10,411 nt of DNA from an uncultured Collinsella sp. GTDB taxonomy: Bacteria > Actinomycetota > Coriobacteriia > Coriobacteriales > Coriobacteriaceae. Location: NCBI GenBank assembly GCA_902494375.1, contig CABUTL010000025.1:1-10411 (forward strand). Reading direction: 5' to 3'. Positions within the stretch are counted from its first letter, which is position 1; every line of letters starts with the position of its first letter. The notes under the pieces are model-generated. The model did not search any database. It had not been told where the DNA came from and saw only the letters and a list, made by a program, of their open reading frames with translations. This document shows positions 7,168-10,411 of the stretch, one piece after another. A program made the position numbers and the translations under genes.

Positions 7168-7216
7168 CAACTTGAGCCTCACCATTGAGATACACAGCGA
7201 TGAAGACGGACGATAG
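7160..7216 (+). CDS. Tiny ORF (18 aa) overlapping the DUF6508 stop
   Basis: ATG 7160 overlaps the stop of the previous gene (TAA 7165-7167) and has AAAGG at 7150-7154. It reads MSNNLSLTIEIHSDEDGR and stops at TAG 7214. The start context is as good as that of the other operon genes, which suggests a once longer gene that is now cut or frameshifted here. The next ORF (7200-7346) continues in another frame with gene-like codon use. Confidence 0.3.
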   Translation: MSNNLSLTIEIHSDEDGR

Positions 7217-7346
7217 AGTTGCGACCATCTTTCCCAGTGAGGGACTTGTCGTCGGATATGGCACGGTGTGGGCCAGCAGCAAGACGGAACACGCGCACTT
7301 CCGCATAGATGCTGCAAGCACGTTGGAATGCAACATCTCGGCATGA
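7200..7346 (+). CDS. Small ORF (48 aa), possible continuation after a frameshift
   Basis: ATG 7200 runs to TGA 7344-7346, four bases before a strong hairpin. The peptide (…IFPSEGLVVGYGTVWASSK…) uses host-like codons and looks globular. It overlaps the 18-aa ORF by 17 bases in a different frame. A one-frame shift near 7200-7213 would join both into a protein of roughly 60 residues at the end of the mcrBC operon. No family is recognised. It may be a separate small protein or a pseudogene. Confidence 0.3.
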   Translation: MKTDDRVATIFPSEGLVVGYGTVWASSKTEHAHFRIDAASTLECNISA

Positions 7347-7349
7347 AAA

Positions 7350-7389
7350 CATGTATGAGGGACAATGGATTAATCACCCCTCATACATG
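7350..7389 (-). terminator. Hairpin terminator between convergent genes
   Basis: A perfect 12-bp inverted repeat (CATGTATGAGGG at 7350-7361 and CCCTCATACATG at 7378-7389) has a 16-base loop. On the minus strand it is followed by TTTT, as needed for Rho-independent termination of the 7394-7741 gene. On the plus strand no T tract follows, but the hairpin lies right after the last mcrBC-operon ORF and may also slow or protect that transcript. Confidence 0.75.
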
Positions 7390-7393
7390 CCGG

Positions 7394-7741
7394 CTAAGCA
7401 GCGCGAAGCGTAAAAAACAGACCGCCAAAGAACAGCACGGCACAGGTGCCCACAACCAACTCGAAGTTCGACTTATGCAGCTTCGTCGTGGTATCGGACA
7501 TCGCCTGTCGAATCTTCTCAGACTCCTGCATGACCTTATCGAACTGTTCGTCGGTCAGATTGCCGCTCTGGAGCAGGGCCTGCGTCTCGTCGGCCTGCAT
7601 GCTCAGGACTTCCATCTGGCGCATGACAACAGAGTGATTGGTGTCCATGGCCTTATCCATGCTCTGCTTGGCGAAGTCGGCGAGATCCTTGCGATCCATG
7701 TCATTGTCCTCGTAATGCGGTACCAGCGTGTTAGTCGCCAT
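7394..7741 (-). CDS. Small tail-anchored coiled-coil protein (115 aa)
   Basis: This minus-strand gene starts with ATG complementary to 7739-7741, with GGAG nine bases upstream, and ends in TAG at 7394-7396. Residues 1-90 are acidic and helical with heptad-like spacing (MRQMEVLSMQADETQALLQ), suggesting a coiled coil. Residues 93-111 (FELVVGTCAVLFFGGLFFT) form a single C-terminal membrane helix with little after it, so the protein is probably anchored by its tail with the coiled coil in the cytoplasm. It is convergent with the mcrBC operon and divergent from the HTH gene. No enzyme motif is present. I recognise no family. A membrane effector or scaffold is possible, but that is speculation. Confidence 0.65.
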   Translation of the reverse strand: MATNTLVPHYEDNDMDRKDLADFAKQSMDKAMDTNHSVVMRQMEVLSMQADETQALLQSGNLTDEQFDKVMQESEKIRQAMSDTTTKLHKSNFELVVGTCAVLFFGGLFFTLRAA

Positions 7742-7759
7742 TGTTAGTTCTCCGTTCTA

Positions 7760-7776
7760 GGGCTCACATGGAGCCC
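7760..7776. repeat. Inverted repeat in the leader of the tail-anchored gene
   Basis: GGGCTC (7760-7765) and GAGCCC (7771-7776) form a perfect 6-bp stem with a 5-base loop. It lies just ahead of the GGAG of the minus-strand gene, so it could fold in that mRNA leader near the ribosome binding site. No T tract follows closely, so a terminator role is weak. Confidence 0.35.
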
Positions 7777-7803
7777 GTTAGCGTTTTGCATTGATTACAC
7801 GGC

Positions 7804-7832
7804 TTGATGTCCGTACCTCGTGGCCACATAAT
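7804..7832 (+). promoter_or_regulatory. Sigma-70-type promoter of the HTH gene
   Basis: TTGATG (7804-7809) and CATAAT (7827-7832) are separated by 17 bases, giving good matches to the -35 and -10 hexamers at the best spacing. Transcription would start near 7839, leaving a leader of about 68 bases before the ATG at 7907. The -35 overlaps the first copy of the repeated site ATGTCCGTAC. Confidence 0.55.
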
Positions 7833-7893
7833 TCACGGTAGTACGAAATGCTGTGTTCTGTGAACAGCCATTAGGACACCAAAATGTCCGTAC
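7807..7893 (+). promoter_or_regulatory. Operator-like repeats around the HTH gene promoter
   Basis: The 10-base sequence ATGTCCGTAC occurs twice in direct orientation: at 7807-7816 on the -35, and at 7884-7893 just before the ribosome binding site. Between them lies the dyad TGTTC-TGT-GAACA (7854-7866). The second copy also forms a small hairpin (GGACA 7874-7878 with TGTCC 7885-7889). The arrangement fits autoregulation by the HTH protein encoded next, possibly with looping. This is inferred from position only. Confidence 0.4.
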
Positions 7894-7906
7894 TAAAGGA
7901 GTCAAG

Positions 7907-9004
7907 ATGAACAATGCTGAGACTGATGCTTTTGGAGAGAAAATTGACCCCGAGTGGTTTAAGTGGGTGATACGCCGGCTTGACTCGAGCATACGTAAGC
8001 TTGGGGCTGATGCCGACATTGACAGAACAGAGAAAACCATACTTCGTGCGGTGAAGTCGGGAACGATACGTCCCGAATTGCTGGATCAGATTGCAAAGAA
8101 GCTCGACGTCTACCCAGACTATCTTGCGGGTCGCTACGCATGGACGCTCAATCTCGACATCATGAAAGAAGAGGGAGTCCTTGACTACTGGCGCGAGCAC
8201 TATCTGAGCCCGAAGCAATTCCCATACAAACTTGCGGAGCAGTTACGGCTTGATTCCTATCGTCAGCTTATTGACACGCTGCTCATCCATGGCATTTCTG
8301 AAGCTGAGTACAAGGGTCTGGACTGGAATAAGAGGCACGAGCTTGAAAGAGAACTAGATCGACAAACAACCCGAATTCTCAACCACTGGTTTCCTGACCA
8401 TGCGAGGCCTGCGGAGGATCTCGAATACTTCCAAACTATGGAATGGCAGGATGAACGTGATGTGATTGAAGCCATGCTTGACTACTTAGAGGACCGAGGG
8501 CTCGTGACTGTTTATGACCAAGAGCCTGATGATGACTCAGAGGATCCATTCTTTGAGGAGTACAAGCACCTGCCTGTAGTTAGCATGCCTACGATGTCCC
8601 GCATCGTCATCAAGGGCGAATCGGGCTTTTGTAGCGTTGATGAGGCATTCACCGACATGGTTGTCATCACACCCGATTGGATCAGCTACAAATACAAGCC
8701 TCGTAAGATATCAGAGCATAACTTGCCGATGAGCTGGGCATACCAGCCAAGCGGCCTTGGCTATCGTGCGCTGTTCGATGAAGCTGCCGAGAAGGTCACC
8801 GGTATCCTAGAGCTAGATGACAAGGAGTCTGTTGCCGACATGGGTTCAACGACGTTTGCCGTCACATATCCCAATGGAACAAAGAAGCATAGGGTCTTTT
8901 GCCTGCCAGGCGACGACTTTGCTGAGTGTTTTGCACTGGTGAAGAAGATGGTTCCGAGCGAAGAGGCGATTCCACGCGTCCTTATAACCTCAGATGATGA
9001 GTAG
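7907..9004 (+). CDS. HTH (Cro/C1-like) N-terminus with large unknown C-terminal region (365 aa)
   Basis: The start is ATG 7907 with AAAGGAG at 7895-7901. A frame open from GTG 7853 has no comparable signal. Residues about 35-76 read like an XRE/Cro-C1 helix-turn-helix (DIDRTEKTILRAVKSGTI… then IAKKLDVYPDYLAG). The remaining 290 residues are acidic. They include a helical part (about 80-200, with WREHYLSP and a charged ELEREL stretch), then a more beta-like C-terminus (SWAYQPSGLGYRALF, TTFAVTYPNG, HRVFCLPGDDF). No nuclease, protease or ATPase motif is visible. It is unusually long for a repressor and might be a sensor-regulator or effector. It lies alone between the divergent tail-anchored gene and the lysis cassette, with its own promoter and a terminator-like hairpin after it. 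Confidence 0.7.
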   Translation: MNNAETDAFGEKIDPEWFKWVIRRLDSSIRKLGADADIDRTEKTILRAVKSGTIRPELLDQIAKKLDVYPDYLAGRYAWTLNLDIMKEEGVLDYWREHYLSPKQFPYKLAEQLRLDSYRQLIDTLLIHGISEAEYKGLDWNKRHELERELDRQTTRILNHWFPDHARPAEDLEYFQTMEWQDERDVIEAMLDYLEDRGLVTVYDQEPDDDSEDPFFEEYKHLPVVSMPTMSRIVIKGESGFCSVDEAFTDMVVITPDWISYKYKPRKISEHNLPMSWAYQPSGLGYRALFDEAAEKVTGILELDDKESVADMGSTTFAVTYPNGTKKHRVFCLPGDDFAECFALVKKMVPSEEAIPRVLITSDDE

Positions 9005-9091
9005 AAAGCATCTCGACATCATGCATAGAAGAACGTAAGGTCAAGCGACAACTCCGAGCATAATCTGCGTACTTGTGACACGGTCGGACAT

Positions 9092-9127
9092 TGCCTCCCG
9101 AGGACGAAAAGCCGATCTCGGGAGGCA
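9092..9127 (+). terminator. Strong hairpin after the HTH gene, overlapping the next ribosome binding site
   Basis: A perfect 11-bp stem (TGCCTCCCGAG at 9092-9102 and CTCGGGAGGCA at 9117-9127) has a 14-base loop and is followed by GTTCTTTTA. It can act as an intrinsic terminator for the HTH gene. The 3' arm holds the GGAGG (9121-9125) that serves the gene starting at 9136, so when folded it would also hide that ribosome binding site. Confidence 0.65.
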
Positions 9128-9135
9128 GTTCTTTT

Positions 9136-9354
9136 ATGGAGTCAATCATCGTGGCGTGCATTACTGGTGTCGTAACGCTGATTGGGGTGATCCTTTCCAA
9201 CTCTAAGAGCAGAGCCGTCATAGAGGTCAAGCTCGACGCCTTCACGGAGAAGGTCGAGAAGCACAACCAGGTCCTGGAGCGCACCTACGTACTCGAGCAG
9301 GACATGGCTGTCGCGATGCACGACATCGAGTCCTTGAAGGGAAAGGTGGGCTGA
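9136..9354 (+). CDS. Phage lysis-cassette membrane protein, XhlA-like (72 aa)
   Basis: I chose ATG 9136 with GGAGG at 9121-9125. A TTG frame from 9091 would read through the hairpin and is unlikely. The product has one N-terminal membrane helix (about residues 4-20, IIVACITGVVTLIGVIL) followed by a helical coiled-coil tail (VEKHNQVLERTYVLEQD). This is the layout of small phage proteins that precede holins, similar to hemolysin XhlA. It probably assists host lysis. The holin gene starts one base after its stop. Confidence 0.7.
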   Translation: MESIIVACITGVVTLIGVILSNSKSRAVIEVKLDAFTEKVEKHNQVLERTYVLEQDMAVAMHDIESLKGKVG

Positions 9355-9355
9355 C

Positions 9356-9598
9356 ATGAACGAGTTTCTGGCAAGCAACGAGTGGTACTGGCGACTGGCA
9401 CGCACGATCGTGCAGGGAGTCCTTGGCGTGGTCATCGCCAACATCGACCTGATCATGGGCTGGTGCGTGCTGGACCCGAGCGTGAGGGGCCTGGTCGTGG
9501 CGCTCGTGATGGCGGTCCTTTCTCCCATCATGGCGGCACTCGGCGGAGGCGACAAGGGCATCGTCATCCCGAAGGGTGGTGCCAACCGTGGGGCTTAA
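9356..9598 (+). CDS. Phage holin (80 aa)
   Basis: The start is ATG 9356, with AAAGG at 9343-9347 upstream. Two hydrophobic segments (about residues 17-39 and 43-62) are joined by a short turn with charged residues. The tail is short, glycine-rich and hydrophilic (GGGDKGIVIPKGG). This matches small two-helix holins that permeabilise the membrane to release endolysin. It lies between an XhlA-like gene and a GH25 endolysin start, the usual lysis order. It overlaps the endolysin frame by a few codons. Confidence 0.75.
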   Translation: MNEFLASNEWYWRLARTIVQGVLGVVIANIDLIMGWCVLDPSVRGLVVALVMAVLSPIMAALGGGDKGIVIPKGGANRGA

Positions 9599-9824
9599 CG
9601 GCATCGACATCTCGAGCTGGCATGACGACCTAGTCGTCGGCAACATGGCGACCTGCGACTTCGTCATCGTGAAGGCGACCGCGGCGGCAAAGCTCGCTAC
9701 TAGCTGCTCACACTCGTCTTTCACGACCAGGCAGACAGCATCGCCGAGGCGGTCACGGGCTATGAGGCCAAGCTCGCCAGGGTCGATCTCCCTAACATTC
9801 CGTTTCACTCCGAGCCTCTCATGA
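9588..9824 (+). pseudogene. GH25 endolysin, 5' end only, fused out of frame to DUF3800 sequence
   Basis: The first 30 or so residues (GLNGIDISSWHDD, then CDFVIVKAT) are the N-terminus of a glycosyl hydrolase family 25 muramidase, including the first catalytic-site aspartate in the GIDIS strand. Straight after KAT, at about 9674-9682, the sequence becomes the DUF3800 repeat read in a wrong frame and ends at TGA 9822-9824. The catalytic Asp/Glu of the barrel and any cell-wall binding domain are gone, so the product cannot be an active lysin. Start choice among GTG 9576, 9579 and 9588 is uncertain. Only 9588 is at a usual distance from GAAGGG (9571-9576). Confidence 0.75.
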
Positions 9825-9839
9825 ACGGACACAAGGACT
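9674..9839 (+). repeat. Direct repeat, right copy (fused to endolysin 5' end)
   Basis: This is the right partner of the 627-792 repeat. It begins at GGCGACC, where the endolysin sequence stops. In the DUF3800 frame this copy carries TAG (9701-9703) where the left copy has TAC, so the DUF3800 frame is closed near its start. It passes without a break into the genuine DUF3800 3' part at 9840. Confidence 0.95.
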
Positions 9840-10312
9840 ATGAGTTTCTTAGCATCGAGCAGCGCAAGGCCATGCTCGCTTACTTCTCCTCGTTTGCACG
9901 CAAGCTTCCCATCTCCTATATCACGTTCGTCTACCGCCGCAGCCAGTTCGAAGACCCGGCAAGGTTAATGGAGCGCATGGGGCGCGACATCTCCTCCGCC
10001 ATGATTGAACACCTGGGCTTCTTCCAGTCCTTCGACGATGTGAAGGTCTATTACGACAACGGTCAGGACATCGTCAAGCAGGCGCTCGACCGCTCGGTGG
10101 GCAAGGTCCTCTCAAAAGGGGTCGTCCGACGCCGCAAGACCTCGATGACCGACTACCGCCTCGAGCAAGTGGCGGATTACCTCTGCACCATCGAACTTGG
10201 CCTAGTCAAGTACGAGGCCAAGGAGAACGGCGAGACGTACAACAAGTTCTTCGGAGGTATAGGCTCTTTCAAGAGGAACTGGCTCAAGCAAGCCCGCAGC
10301 AAGCGGATATAG
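9821..10312 (+). pseudogene. DUF3800 protein, 3' part (lacks N-terminal motif)
   Basis: From ATG 9821 (MNGHKDYEFLS) to TAG 10310-10312 this gives 163 residues of the C-terminal two thirds of a DUF3800 protein. It includes FVYRRSQFED, the acidic strand VYYDNGQD and the closing helix EQVADYLCTIELG with a conserved aspartate, then FFGGIGSFKRNWLKQAR. The metal-binding DESGD at the protein's N-terminus is missing from this copy and lies at 591-830. Joined through the repeat, both parts give about 224 codons. ATG 9821 has no Shine-Dalgarno sequence, so I treat this as a truncated gene, although a short protein could be made. Confidence 0.8.
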
Positions 10313-10411
10313 GTGGTTCCGTAGTCTCATAGGGAACGGCCATCTCTCCTCCGGCGAGGAACTCCGGGCGACGTGCCTCGAGCAGCGGAAGCTGAAGCGC
10401 AAGCAGAAGCA
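10313..10411. other. Right edge, no firm gene
   Basis: After the DUF3800 stop there is a small inverted repeat (GTTCC at 10315-10319 and GGAAC at 10332-10336). Beyond it, one plus frame is open to the window end with a charged, helical reading (EELRATCLEQRKLKRKQK). No start or family can be assigned. Confidence 0.3.

Noticed and set aside
7854..7866. TGTTC-TGT-GAACA as a second SOS box
   Set aside because: The half-sites are in the opposite order (GTTC…GAAC) and the spacer is three bases. The LexA core is GAAC-N4-GTTC, so it does not fit.
10202..10402. 66-codon minus-strand frame at the right edge
   Set aside because: It is mostly antisense to the DUF3800 3' part, with no family signal.
1..10411. 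CRISPR array, tRNA, rRNA, integrase or transposase
   Set aside because: I saw no spaced short repeats, no tRNA-like cloverleaf, no rRNA segment and no recombinase motif on either strand. The only long repeat is the DUF3800 pair.

Overview
The window looks like an accessory region of a high-G+C Gram-positive gut anaerobe. Coriobacteriia (the Collinsella/Olsenella group) is my best guess. It rests on the style of the DUF3800 and lysis genes, the many GTG/TTG starts and the G/C-rich third codon positions, so it is an inference and not a proof. Base composition changes sharply along the window. The two flanks and the mcrBC operon are G+C-rich. The block at about 793-3500 is less so and carries Firmicutes-style genes. 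The stretch at about 3140-3500 is distinctly A+T-rich.

Layout. 1-64: last codons of an upstream gene, possibly a sensor kinase. 64-590: a degraded minus-strand coding remnant, then a 58-codon gene with a good ribosome binding site and its own intrinsic terminator. 591-792: 5' part of a DUF3800 gene, cut off abruptly. 793-3142: a cassette of three class I SAM-dependent methyltransferases plus small ORFs. 3143-3504: A+T-rich stretch with a LexA (SOS) box and an 87-codon unknown ORF. 3508-7346: a compact, mostly overlapping operon of mcrB (AAA+ GTPase with an EVE/PUA-like reader region), mcrC (PD-(D/E)XK nuclease), a DUF6508 protein and one or two tiny ORFs. 7350-7389: strong hairpin terminator. 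7394-7741 (minus): small tail-anchored coiled-coil protein. 7907-9004 (plus): HTH-containing unknown protein behind a good promoter with repeated operator-like sites. 9092-9824: phage lysis cassette (XhlA-like protein, holin, 5' end of a GH25 endolysin). 9821-10312: 3' part of a DUF3800 gene.

The main structural point is that the two DUF3800 pieces share a 166-bp direct repeat (627-792 and 9674-9839, 10 mismatches). Joined through the repeat they would give one intact gene of about 224 codons. About 9 kb of defence and methyltransferase genes therefore sits between two halves of a DUF3800 gene, and the right-hand repeat is fused to the 5' end of a phage endolysin. No transposase, integrase or terminal inverted repeat is visible at these edges. 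Recombination between DUF3800 copies, or illegitimate joining at the short GGCGACCG match, is the simplest explanation.

Functionally the core is a type IV (modification-dependent) restriction system. McrB would recognise modified DNA and translocate, and McrC would cut. DUF6508 is a tightly coupled partner of unknown role. The HTH protein and the tail-anchored protein form a separate divergent pair that could be an additional undescribed module. The methyltransferases look like small-molecule enzymes, not DNA methylases, and seem to be an independent acquisition.
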